In this document: piece by piece, positions 55,451 through 63,359 of the stretch | Numbering within the stretch: position 1 is the first letter of the stretch | How the letters are laid out: each line of letters begins with the position of its first letter | Made by a program: the position numbers and the translations under genes | The notes under the pieces: generated by a model | Database searches by the model: none | Told to the model about the DNA's origin: nothing | The model's input: the letters and a program-made list of their open reading frames with translations, nothing else | DNA from: Nocardioides mangrovi | GTDB taxonomy: Bacteria > Actinomycetota > Actinomycetes > Propionibacteriales > Nocardioidaceae | Direction of reading: 5' to 3' | Assembly (NCBI RefSeq): GCF_020073815.1 | Contig: NZ_JAIQZJ010000004.1 | Span: forward strand, 1 to 64,000 | DNA: 64,000 nt

Positions 55451-56166
55451 TGCCTGGTCTTGTCGTAGCAGACGACGACGAAGCGCTTGCCCGCGACGTC
55501 GTACGCCGACGTCAGCCACCCGGGCCCGGAGACGTGCGCCGGGCACCGGCGGTTGGCCGCCGCGTTCAGGTGCTTCCGGGTCGCCTTGCCGTGGGCGTAG
55601 AAGGAGAAGGTCGCGCGCCACCGGTGGGCCTCGGCGCACGTCGTGTAGCCGTTCGTGCGGGTGACGCACCGGGCGACCGAGTCGGGCATGTGCCGGCTCA
55701 GGTGGGGGAGCGTGTCCGGCAGCGCGTTGAGGTCGCGGGCGCCCTTGATGCTCACCATGCAGTCGAACCAGCGGGCGCCGTCGGCCTGCTGGGACTTCGT
55801 CGGCCAGAACTGCCAGTAGGCGTACTGCGAGCGCTGCCACAGGAGCGTGTCGTTGCCCGTGAGGTCGTGGAAGGCGGAGGCGCAGACCTTGCCCGTGGCC
55901 CGGTAGATCTTCGCCTTCGGGGAGTCCCAGTCGAGGCGCCCCGGGAGCTTGCCGACGGCGGCCACGACGGCGGTGTGGTCGCCGGCGCAGTCGACCGGGT
56001 CCTCGCCGTGCAGGCTGGTCTTCATCCCCTGCGCGTAGGTGATGTCGAAGCAGTCGCCGACGGCCGGCGCGCCGGCCATCGGGTCGGCGGTCTCCCCGGC
56101 GTACGCCGTGGTGGGGAGGGTGAGCGCCGCGAGGGCGGCGCCGATCAGCACGAGGCGACCTAGCAC
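55447..56166 (-). CDS. Secreted septum-formation family protein
   Basis: 239 residues. Signal peptide ~1-23 (LVLIGAALAALTLPTTAYAG). The mature part has the septum-formation repeat pattern: VGDCFDITYAQGMKTSLHGE with VDCAGDHTAVVAAVGKLPG and later CVTRTNGYTTCAEAHRWRAT. Paired Cys (C39/C59 type) suggest disulfides. The function in division is inferred only from family naming. GTG start. Confidence 0.8.
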   Translation of the reverse strand: MLGRLVLIGAALAALTLPTTAYAGETADPMAGAPAVGDCFDITYAQGMKTSLHGEDPVDCAGDHTAVVAAVGKLPGRLDWDSPKAKIYRATGKVCASAFHDLTGNDTLLWQRSQYAYWQFWPTKSQQADGARWFDCMVSIKGARDLNALPDTLPHLSRHMPDSVARCVTRTNGYTTCAEAHRWRATFSFYAHGKATRKHLNAAANRRCPAHVSGPGWLTSAYDVAGKRFVVVCYDKTRQ

Positions 56167-56205
56167 GGTGGTCCCAGCTTTCCGAGAGAGGGCTTGCCGC
56201 GGATC

Positions 56206-56724
56206 CTAGGCTCCGCCCGGCCGGGGCCGGGAATCTGCACCGGCCTCGAGGGTCGAGCGGAGCGCGTCGAGGCCGCGGTGGCTGTGCGACTTCACCGTGC
56301 CCTGGCTGATCCGCAGCTCGTGGGCGGTCTCGGCCACCGAGAGGCCCAGCCAGTGCCGGAGCACGACGACCTTGCGCTGCATCACCGGGAGTGCCTGCAG
56401 CGCGTCGAAGAGCGCGGACCGCTCCTCGACCGGGAAGGGCTCCCGCGCCGCCCGCTCCACCTCGGGGAGCCCGACCGACTCGCGGCGCCACGGGCGGCGG
56501 TGCTCGTCGAGGTTCGCGCGGACGATGATCGTGCGCGTGTAGGCCTCCTCCCTCCCGTCGCGACTGACCCGCGGCCACGCGACGTACAGCTTGGTCAGCG
56601 CGGTCTGGGTGAGGTCCTCGGCGCGGTGCCAGTCGCCGCAGACGGCGTAGGCGATGCGGCGCAGGTGGGTGCGTCGGGCCCGGACGAACTCGGGGAACCC
56701 CTCGTCCCGCGACATCCGGCTCAT
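56206..56724 (-). CDS. SigE-family ECF RNA polymerase sigma factor
   Basis: 172 residues. Region 2: FVRARRTHLRRIAYAVCGDW then HRAEDLTQTALTKLYVAWPR. Region 4: LPVMQRKVVVLRHWLGLSVA with ELRISQGTVKSHSHRGLDAL. The ATG overlaps the stop of the membrane-protein gene upstream by 4 nt. Closely similar to the sigma factor at 58065-58559. Confidence 0.92.
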   Translation of the reverse strand: MSRMSRDEGFPEFVRARRTHLRRIAYAVCGDWHRAEDLTQTALTKLYVAWPRVSRDGREEAYTRTIIVRANLDEHRRPWRRESVGLPEVERAAREPFPVEERSALFDALQALPVMQRKVVVLRHWLGLSVAETAHELRISQGTVKSHSHRGLDALRSTLEAGADSRPRPGGA

Positions 56725-57548
56725 CGCAGGCCCTCGCCGGAGGCGTACTGCGCGCGGGCGTAGGTGAGCAGCTCGTCGAAGGTGGCGCCGACGACGTCGC
56801 GGGGTGGGGTGGTGATCACGTCGAGCTTGCCGTCGATGACCCGCCAGACGACGAAGTACGACCGGGTCTCGCCCTGGACGGTCACGACCGCGGCACCCGT
56901 CGGCGTCCGTGCGGACGCGAACGAGTCACCCAGCCGGGGGTCGTCGGTGCGCTGGACGATCTCGGCGCCGGGCGCCGCGACCACCCGGCCGTCGGCGGCC
57001 AGCTCGACGGTCGCCGGCCAGCCGTCGTCACCCGGCACGGCTCCGTCGACCTGGTCGGCGAGCCAGGCGTCGAAGTCGGCCCAGCCGTTGCTGGGGACGC
57101 TGGAGCTGTAGCCGAAGCCGCCGCCCTTGAGCTCGGCCAGGATCCACTGACGTTGACCCTCGTAGGTGAGGTCGAGACCGTCGGAGGTCCGGGGCGGCGC
57201 GTAGCCGTACGGGTTCTCGACGTGCTCGTGCACGACCACGCCGGCGCGGATCTGGAGCTCGCCGTCGACGTAGCGGATCGGGGTGTCGTCCTCCCAGACC
57301 GGCTCGGCGGAGGTCGGCGGGGTGGTCGGGTCGGTCGCGACCACGCCGCGGGTGTCCGGCGAGGTCCCGGAGGTCGCGAGCGCGTACGACGCGCCGAGGA
57401 CGGCGACCGCTGCGCACGCGGCGACCGCCGCCACGCCCCGGCGGCGCCTCACCGCGCCCCGGCCGGCCGCGAGCTGCTGCTCGAGCGGCGGGTGCGCCGG
57501 GCCGTCGCCGAAGGAGCGGTCGATCTCGTCGCGGATGTCGGTGTCCAT
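56721..57548 (-). CDS. Membrane protein paired with sigma factor, candidate anti-sigma
   Basis: 275 residues. A cytoplasmic ~38-residue N-terminus (MDTDIRDEIDRSFGDGPAHP with basic RRRRGV before the membrane) and one helix (VAAVAACAAVAVLGASYALA) precede a large external domain. It is encoded directly upstream of, and overlaps, the sigma factor gene, as in the second pair at 58556-59176. No zinc-type anti-sigma motif is present. Role as anti-sigma or signal sensor is inferred from arrangement. Confidence 0.7.
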   Translation of the reverse strand: MDTDIRDEIDRSFGDGPAHPPLEQQLAAGRGAVRRRRGVAAVAACAAVAVLGASYALATSGTSPDTRGVVATDPTTPPTSAEPVWEDDTPIRYVDGELQIRAGVVVHEHVENPYGYAPPRTSDGLDLTYEGQRQWILAELKGGGFGYSSSVPSNGWADFDAWLADQVDGAVPGDDGWPATVELAADGRVVAAPGAEIVQRTDDPRLGDSFASARTPTGAAVVTVQGETRSYFVVWRVIDGKLDVITTPPRDVVGATFDELLTYARAQYASGEGLR

Positions 57549-57581
57549 GTCAGGGATACGCGTTCCGCGGGCGATTGGTTG

Positions 57582-58055
57582 TCAGGGACGGTCGATCAGC
57601 TGTGCCACCGCGGCGACGGCGGCCGCCGCATCGGCGACCACGACACCCACGTCGTCGGGCAGCGGCCACGGGTCGACCAGCACCAGCGGGACGCCGGTGC
57701 GGCGCGCGAGCGCGATCTCGCTGAGGGTGCCCCAGCTGCAGCCGACCGCGACCACCGCGTCGGCGGCGCGGACCAGCAGCCCGTTGCGCAGCTCGCCGAG
57801 CCCGGTCGGGAGGAGATAGGTGTGCTCGGGCGTCCCGGTCGCCCGGTCGGTGCCGGGCATCAGCCCGATCGAGACGCCGCCGGCGTCCCGGCTGCCGCGG
57901 GCGGCCGCCTGCATCACGCCGTCGTGGCCGCCGGTGAGCAGCACCGCCCCGGCCTCGGCGAGCAGGCGGCCGACGTCGGCGGCGTGCGCCAGGTCGGACG
58001 GTCGCGCGAGATCGGCGGGGCCGACCACCGCGACGTACCTCCCGGTGAGCGGCAT
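57582..58055 (-). CDS. LOG/TIGR00725-like Rossmann protein
   Basis: 157 residues. VAVVGPADLARPSDLAHAAD at the start, LLTGGHDGVMQAAARGSRDA near 39, and WGTLSEIALARRTGVPLVLV near 109 match the lysine-decarboxylase-like/LOG nucleotide-binding fold. The typical PGGxGTxxE appears as the GCSWGTLSE variant. The substrate may be a nucleotide-linked compound; it may not be a cytokinin enzyme. It lies 9 nt after sigma factor 2. Confidence 0.78.
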   Translation of the reverse strand: MPLTGRYVAVVGPADLARPSDLAHAADVGRLLAEAGAVLLTGGHDGVMQAAARGSRDAGGVSIGLMPGTDRATGTPEHTYLLPTGLGELRNGLLVRAADAVVAVGCSWGTLSEIALARRTGVPLVLVDPWPLPDDVGVVVADAAAAVAAVAQLIDRP

Positions 58056-58064
58056 GGGCTCACG

Positions 58065-58559
58065 CTACGACGACCGCTCCTCCGCCAGGACCGTGCGCAG
58101 CGACTCGAGGCCCCGCGAGGTGTGGCTCTTCACGGTGCCGGGGCTGATCCGCAGCTCGGCCGCGGTCTCCTCGACCGACAGGCCGAGCCAGTGCCGGAGC
58201 AGGACGGTCCGCCGCTGCATGGGCGGGAGCCGGTGCAGCGCGTCGACCAGCACCGACCGCTCCTCGTACGGCGTGCCCGTCGGCGCCGCCGAGTCCGGTG
58301 GCGACGTGGTCGGCCGCTCCCGCCGCCACGGCCGGCGGTGCTCGTCGATGTCGGCGCGCACCAGGATGGTGCGGACGTAGGCCTCCTCGCGCCCCTCGTG
58401 GCGCAGCCGCGGCCAGGCCAGGTAGAGCTTGGTGAGCGCGGTCTGCAGGAGGTCCTCGGCCCGGTGCCAGTCGCCGCAGATCGCGTAGGCGATCCGGCGC
58501 AGATGCTGCTGCCGGGCCGCGACGAAGGCGACGTACTCCTCCTCGAGGTCGCGCCTCAC
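58065..58559 (-). CDS. SigE-family ECF sigma factor, paralogue
   Basis: 164 residues, GTG start overlapping the stop of the upstream membrane-protein gene by 4 nt. Region 2 RQQHLRRIAYAICGDWHRAE, and region 4 LPPMQRRTVLLRHWLGLSVE with ELRISPGTVKSHTSRGLESL, are close to sigma factor 56206-56724, suggesting a tandem duplication. Confidence 0.9.
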   Translation of the reverse strand: MRRDLEEEYVAFVAARQQHLRRIAYAICGDWHRAEDLLQTALTKLYLAWPRLRHEGREEAYVRTILVRADIDEHRRPWRRERPTTSPPDSAAPTGTPYEERSVLVDALHRLPPMQRRTVLLRHWLGLSVEETAAELRISPGTVKSHTSRGLESLRTVLAEERSS

Positions 58560-59176
58560 CGCATCGCCTTGCTGGCGCAGGTGTAGTCCCGCCAGAGACC
58601 GCCCAGCCTGGCGCTGTCGACGACCCACTGGTCGAAGGTGCGGGCCGGGTCGGCGCAGGCGAAGTCGAGAGTGACGCCCCCATCGCCCCACGACCAGGTG
58701 GCGAGGACCCACGAGACCCGCTCGCCGCGCCGGACCTCCAGGGCGGACGAGGCGCGGTAGGAGTCCGAGAACACGTCGTCGTAGCGACCGGTGACGTCGA
58801 CGTCGGCATAGCCGCGGGCCAAGCCGCCGTCGGCGCCGACGTGCAGCCAGCTGGTGATCCCGCAGCGTCCCGATCGCATCGGCGCGCACGGGCGCTCCCG
58901 CTCCACCGGCAGGGTGGTGCTCGCCCGGACCGGCGTGCCGACGCCGTCCGCCGGCGAGACGCCGCGGTCCGCGTCGGCCGCGAGGCGGGCGCCGCCGAAC
59001 CCGACGGCGGCGGTCACGACGAGCGCCGCCACCCCGCTCGCACCGGCCGCCACCCGTCGCCGGCGCCGGGCCCGGCGGCCGCGGGCGACGTACTCCCGCG
59101 GGTCGCGCAGCGGCGGCTCGCCGGCGAAGGTCCGCTCGACCTCCGCCGCGACCAGCTCCTCGAACCCGGTGCTCAT
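58556..59176 (-). CDS. Membrane protein paired with sigma factor 2, candidate anti-sigma
   Basis: 206 residues from MSTGFEELVAAEVERTFAGE. A cytoplasmic basic stretch ([13 protein letters not shown]) and one membrane helix (VAALVVTAAVGFGGARL) precede an external domain with four Cys (PCAPMRSGRCG, FACADP, YTCASK). Arrangement is identical to the pair at 56206-57548, though the external domains differ. Confidence 0.68.
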   Translation of the reverse strand: MSTGFEELVAAEVERTFAGEPPLRDPREYVARGRRARRRRRVAAGASGVAALVVTAAVGFGGARLAADADRGVSPADGVGTPVRASTTLPVERERPCAPMRSGRCGITSWLHVGADGGLARGYADVDVTGRYDDVFSDSYRASSALEVRRGERVSWVLATWSWGDGGVTLDFACADPARTFDQWVVDSARLGGLWRDYTCASKAMR

Positions 59177-59322
59177 GGCGCTCTCCCGTCTGTGGCCCGA
59201 CACTCCCAGAACGGAGGGTCGACCGGATCGGTTGTCACGGGCCGAACGGCCTGTCGGAGGACTGACCGGTAGCCACTAGGGTCGGTGGCAGAGAAACGCC
59301 GTCGTCTGAGGAGCGCAGCCCG

Positions 59323-60354
59323 ATGCCCATCGTGACCCCTGAGAAGTACGCCGAGATGCTGGACACCGCCAAGGACAACGCGTTCGCGTTCCCGGCGATC
59401 AACGTGTCCTCCTCGCAGACCCTGAACGCCGCCCTCCAGGGCTTCGCGGACGCCGGCTCCGACGGCATCATCCAGGTCTCGACCGGCGGCGCGGAGTACC
59501 TCTCCGGCCCGTCGGTCAAGGACATGGTCACCGGCTCCGTCGCGTTCGCGGCGTACGCCGCCGAGGTCGCGAAGAGCTACCCCGTCAACATCGCGCTGCA
59601 CACCGACCACTGCCCCAAGGACAAGCTCGACGGCTTCGTCCGGCCGCTGCTCGCGATCAGCGAGGAGCGCGTCTCGCGCGGCGAGGCGCCGCTCTTCCAG
59701 TCGCACATGTGGGACGGCTCCGCCGTACCGCTCGACGAGAACCTCGTCATCGCCGAGGAGCTCCTCGACCGCTGCCTCAAGGCGAAGGTGATCCTCGAGA
59801 TCGAGGTCGGCGTCGTCGGCGGCGAGGAGGACGGCGTCGAGAACGCCATCAACGACAAGCTCTACTCCACCCCGGCGGACGCCATCGCGACCGCGAAGGC
59901 GCTCGGCTACGGCGACCGCGGCTACTACATGACCGCGCTGACCTTCGGCAACGTGCACGGCGTCTACAAGCCGGGCAACGTGAAGCTGCGTCCCGAGGTG
60001 CTCAAGGAGGCCCAGGAGGCGGTCGTCGCGGAGTTCGGCCTCGAGGCCGGCTCGAAGCCCTTCCACCTCGTCTTCCACGGCGGCTCGGGCTCGCTGCCCG
60101 AGGAGATCGCCGCCGCCGTCGACTACGGCGTGGTGAAGATGAACGTCGACACCGACACCCAGTACGCCTTCACCCGCCCGGTCGCCGCGCACATGTTCGA
60201 CAACTACGACGGCGTGCTCAAGGTCGACGGCGAGGTCGGCAACAAGAAGGCCTACGACCCGCGTGCCTGGGGCAAGGCCGGCGAGGCCGGCATGGCCGCC
60301 CGCGTCGTCGAGGCCTGCCAGAACCTGCGCTCCGCGGGCCAGTCGATCGGCTGA
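59323..60354 (+). CDS. fba: Class II fructose-bisphosphate aldolase
   Basis: 343 residues. Metal ligands in ALHTDHCPKDKLDGF near 88 and ILEIEVGVVGGEEDGVE near 153, GNVHGVYKPGNV near 211 and FHGGSGSLPEE near 252, then VKMNVDTDTQYAFTRPV. Cleaves fructose-1,6-bisphosphate with Zn2+ in glycolysis. ATG start MPIVTPEKYAEML; GAGGAGCGCAG upstream serves as ribosome-binding site. Next along, the MFS gene lies between fba and DUF3151, which are adjacent in many actinobacteria. Confidence 0.95.
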   Translation: MPIVTPEKYAEMLDTAKDNAFAFPAINVSSSQTLNAALQGFADAGSDGIIQVSTGGAEYLSGPSVKDMVTGSVAFAAYAAEVAKSYPVNIALHTDHCPKDKLDGFVRPLLAISEERVSRGEAPLFQSHMWDGSAVPLDENLVIAEELLDRCLKAKVILEIEVGVVGGEEDGVENAINDKLYSTPADAIATAKALGYGDRGYYMTALTFGNVHGVYKPGNVKLRPEVLKEAQEAVVAEFGLEAGSKPFHLVFHGGSGSLPEEIAAAVDYGVVKMNVDTDTQYAFTRPVAAHMFDNYDGVLKVDGEVGNKKAYDPRAWGKAGEAGMAARVVEACQNLRSAGQSIG

Positions 60355-60360
60355 GCCCGC

Positions 60361-60421
60361 GTCGTACCTGAGGAAATGGTCGGTCCCGCACCGGATCCCG
60401 AGCCATTTCGTCAGGTACGAC
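60361..60421. terminator. 61-bp palindrome between fba and the DHA2 exporter, likely bidirectional terminator
   Basis: Left arm GTCGTACCTGAGGAAATGG and right arm CCATTTCGTCAGGTACGAC pair over 19 bp with one mismatch, around a 23-nt centre that has its own CGGT/ACCG stem. It fills the gap between convergent stop codons (60354 and 60424). It may terminate both transcripts, or be a small mobile repeat. Confidence 0.7.
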
Positions 60422-60423
60422 GA

Positions 60424-61950
60424 TCAGTCGGCGGCCGCGGCGGGTGCGGGCTGGGACCGCGGGGCGGCGGCGAAGCCGGCGTGCTGGGGCCGCTCGTAGA
60501 ACATCACCGCGACCAGGCCGACCGCGTAGACCAGGGCCGGGAGCAGCAACGAGTGCTGCATGGCCTGGGAGAAGAGGTCGGCGGCCTGCGGGTCGGCGAT
60601 CTGGGCGGCGCCCGCGTCGCCGCTGGCCGACGCGCCGGGCAGGTAGTGCGCCAGCATGCTGTCCATGAGCACCGCGATCGCGGCGGAGCCGATCACGGCG
60701 CCGACCTGACGGGTGGCGTTGTAGACGCCCGAGCCGGCACCGGCGAGCTGCATCGGCAGGTTGCGGGTCGCCGTGGCACCGGTCGGGGCCCAGATGAAGG
60801 CGTTGCCGATGCCGACCAGCACCTGGAAGACACAGATCTCCCAGATCGCGGCGTCGGGCGTGAGCCGCCAGGTGATGAGCAGCATGCCGACCATGCTGAT
60901 CGCGAAGCCGAAGCCGAGGATCAGCCGCGGGTGCAGCCGGTCGGTGAGGTCGCCGACCGGCTTGGCCAGCAGGATCGACATCATCGCCATGGGCAGCATC
61001 AGCAGCGCCGCGTGGGTCGGGTCGAAGCCGCGCACGGCCTGGGCCCAGAGCATCAGCGGGTAGCCGAACGAGGCGGCGATGAAGCCCATCACGCTGATCG
61101 CGACGGTGGAGACCGAGAAGTTGCGGTCGGAGAAGAGGCTCAGCGGCACCAGCGGCTCGCGCTTGTTGGCGCGCTGCCAGAGCACGAACGCGACCATCAG
61201 CGCGACGCCGGCGACGATCATCGCGATGATCCAGCCGGCCCAGTCCTGCTGGTGACCCTCCTGGATGCCGAAGGCGAGGAGGAAGAGCGCGACACCCGAG
61301 AGCGCGACGCCGAGCCAGTCGAAGACGTGCTCGTGGGTCGGCAGGCTCGGCACCAGCCGCAGCGCCAGGACGAAGCCGACGATGCCGACCGGCACGTTGA
61401 CGAAGAAGATCCACTCCCAGCCGAGCCCGTCGGTGAGGACACCGCCGAGGATCGGGCCGACGACCATCGCCACGCCGGCGGTCGCACCCCACACCGCCAT
61501 CGCCTTGCCGCGCGCGTGCGGGGGGAAGATGCGGGTGATGATCGCCATCGTCTGCGGGGTCATGATCGAGGCGCCCAGGCCCTGCACGATGCGGGCCAGG
61601 ATCAGCGCACCGACCGTGCTGGTGAGCCCGCACCACAGCGACGCGAGCGTGAAGACCGTGAGGCCCGCGAGGTAGAGCCGCTTCGAGCCGAAGCGGTCAC
61701 CGAGCCGACCGGTGATGAGGACCGGGACGGCGTAGGCGAGCGTGTAGGCGCTGCTGACCCACACGACGTCGTTGACCGACGCGTCGAGGTCCTGGATGAG
61801 GGTCGGCGTCGCGACCGTCACGATGGTCAGGTCGACCAGGATCATGAAGAAGCCGAGGACGAGGGCGAAGAGGGCCGGCCACGGCTTCTTCCCACCGACG
61901 AGCTCGGGCGTGGAGGTCCCGCTGGTTGTGGTCACGAACTCACCCAACAC
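60424..61950 (-). CDS. DHA2-family (EmrB/QacA) MFS drug transporter
   Basis: 508 residues with about 14 membrane segments. MFS motif A (GRLGDRFGSKRLYLAGL near 80) and the motif C region (GGVLTDGLGWEWIFFVNVPV near 165) identify DHA2. LTIVTVATPTLIQDLD in the first loop carries the Asp used in proton coupling. Exports drugs or metabolites by proton antiport; the substrate is unknown. It diverges from the DUF3151 gene by 23 bp. Confidence 0.92.
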   Translation of the reverse strand: MLGEFVTTTSGTSTPELVGGKKPWPALFALVLGFFMILVDLTIVTVATPTLIQDLDASVNDVVWVSSAYTLAYAVPVLITGRLGDRFGSKRLYLAGLTVFTLASLWCGLTSTVGALILARIVQGLGASIMTPQTMAIITRIFPPHARGKAMAVWGATAGVAMVVGPILGGVLTDGLGWEWIFFVNVPVGIVGFVLALRLVPSLPTHEHVFDWLGVALSGVALFLLAFGIQEGHQQDWAGWIIAMIVAGVALMVAFVLWQRANKREPLVPLSLFSDRNFSVSTVAISVMGFIAASFGYPLMLWAQAVRGFDPTHAALLMLPMAMMSILLAKPVGDLTDRLHPRLILGFGFAISMVGMLLITWRLTPDAAIWEICVFQVLVGIGNAFIWAPTGATATRNLPMQLAGAGSGVYNATRQVGAVIGSAAIAVLMDSMLAHYLPGASASGDAGAAQIADPQAADLFSQAMQHSLLLPALVYAVGLVAVMFYERPQHAGFAAAPRSQPAPAAAAD

Positions 61951-61973
61951 CCGACCATGGACAATTGCTTCCC

Positions 61974-62402
61974 ATGAGCACCTTCTCTGGCAACGACCTG
62001 ATGGCCGGGCCGCCGCCGACCCTGCTCCCCGAGGACCCGGCCGCTGCTGACCTCGTGCCCGGCGCTGACGCGATGGACGTCGTACGTCGGCATCCCGCGT
62101 CGCCGCTGGCCTGGGCCACGCTGGCCACGCTGGCCGCCGACGCCGAGGACGACCCGGTGACGATCTACGCCTACGCCCGCGTCGGCTACCACCGCAGCCT
62201 CGACCTCCTGCGCCGCAACGGCTGGAAGGGCCACGGCCCGGTGCCGTGGGAGCACGAGCCCAACCGTGGCTTCCTCACCTGCCTGGCGCTGCTGGCGCTC
62301 GCCGCGCAGGCGATCGGGGAGGACGAGGAGTGGGAGCGGTGCTCGACGTTCCTCCGCGACTCGAGCCAGACCGCCTACGACGAGCTGCTCGTCGGCGACT
62401 GA
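61974..62402 (+). CDS. DUF3151 family protein
   Basis: 142 residues. RHPASPLAWATLATLAADAE near 41, YAYARVGYHRSLDLLRRNGW near 66 and PVPWEHEPNRGFLTCLALLA near 90 match DUF3151, a helical actinobacterial family with unknown function usually found beside fba and purA. ATG 61974. Its 3' end overlaps the convergent LysR gene by 28 nt. Confidence 0.9.
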   Translation: MSTFSGNDLMAGPPPTLLPEDPAAADLVPGADAMDVVRRHPASPLAWATLATLAADAEDDPVTIYAYARVGYHRSLDLLRRNGWKGHGPVPWEHEPNRGFLTCLALLALAAQAIGEDEEWERCSTFLRDSSQTAYDELLVGD

Positions 62403-63289
62403 GCCGCGACCCGCACCAGGTCGGCCGCCGGCCCGGCCGGCCGGCGGTCGGGCAGCCACACCGCGCGCAGGGCGCGGCCGAGCTCCAGCTCCGCGACCGG
62501 GACGACCACCAGCTGGCCGGTCGCGACCTCGGCGGTCACCGCGAGCTCGCTGAGCACCGCGGCCGCCTCGCCGACGCTCGCGGCCGCCTTCACCGCCGCG
62601 GTGCTGGCCAGCTCGAGACGGGAGGTCCCGAGCTCGAGCCCGGCGCGGGCCAGCGCCCGGACCAGGGTCTCGCGGGTCCCGGAGCCCTCCTCGCGCAGCA
62701 CCAGGTCGCCGGCGACGAGGTCGGCCGGCGCGAGCGGCGTACGCCGGCGAGCCCACGGGTGGTCGGGGCCGACGACCACCACGAGCGCGTCCCGGGCGAT
62801 CGTCGTCGAGGCCACCGATCGGGGGACCGTCGGCGACTCGACGAACCCCAGGGCGACCTCGCCGCGCACGACCCGGTCGACGACCTCCAGCGAGTTGCCG
62901 ACCTCGAGGCTGACGTGCAGGTCGGGGTGGGTACGCCGGAAGCGGGCCAGCCACTGCGGGGCGAGGTACTCCGCCACGGTCAGGCTCGCCGCCACGGCAA
63001 GGTGCGCCGCCTGCTGCTCGGCCAGGGAGCGAGCGCCGAGGACCACCCGGTCGATGGCGGTGATCGCGTCCCGGGCCCAGGCGACCACGACCTCACCCTC
63101 GGTGGTGAGCCGGGACCCGGCCGGCGTGCGGAGCAGCAGCTGCAGCCCGAGCTGTCGCTCCAGGCGGCTCAGCGCGCGGCTGGCGTTGGGCTGGGCGATG
63201 CCGACCTCGCGAGCGGCCGCGCCCAGCGACCCGGACGCGGCGACCCGGACCAGGAGGTCGAGCGCGGTCACATCCGGTCGCGAGGTCAT
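62375..63289 (-). CDS. LysR family transcriptional regulator
   Basis: 304 residues. Winged HTH at the N-terminus (LLVRVAASGSLGAAAREVGI then AQPNASRALSRLERQLGLQL), followed by the two-lobed substrate-binding domain (HLAVAASLTVAEYLAPQWLA near 90). It is divergent from the YeiH-type exporter (70-bp gap), as in the YeiE/YeiH pair of E. coli, and very probably regulates it. Confidence 0.92.
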   Translation of the reverse strand: MTSRPDVTALDLLVRVAASGSLGAAAREVGIAQPNASRALSRLERQLGLQLLLRTPAGSRLTTEGEVVVAWARDAITAIDRVVLGARSLAEQQAAHLAVAASLTVAEYLAPQWLARFRRTHPDLHVSLEVGNSLEVVDRVVRGEVALGFVESPTVPRSVASTTIARDALVVVVGPDHPWARRRTPLAPADLVAGDLVLREEGSGTRETLVRALARAGLELGTSRLELASTAAVKAAASVGEAAAVLSELAVTAEVATGQLVVVPVAELELGRALRAVWLPDRRPAGPAADLVRVAAQSPTSSSS

Positions 63290-63359
63290 GCGTTGATGAT
63301 ATGAGTCCGGGCCGGATCGACGGCTACCGCCGCGCCCGCCGCGCCGCGACGCTGGAGGC

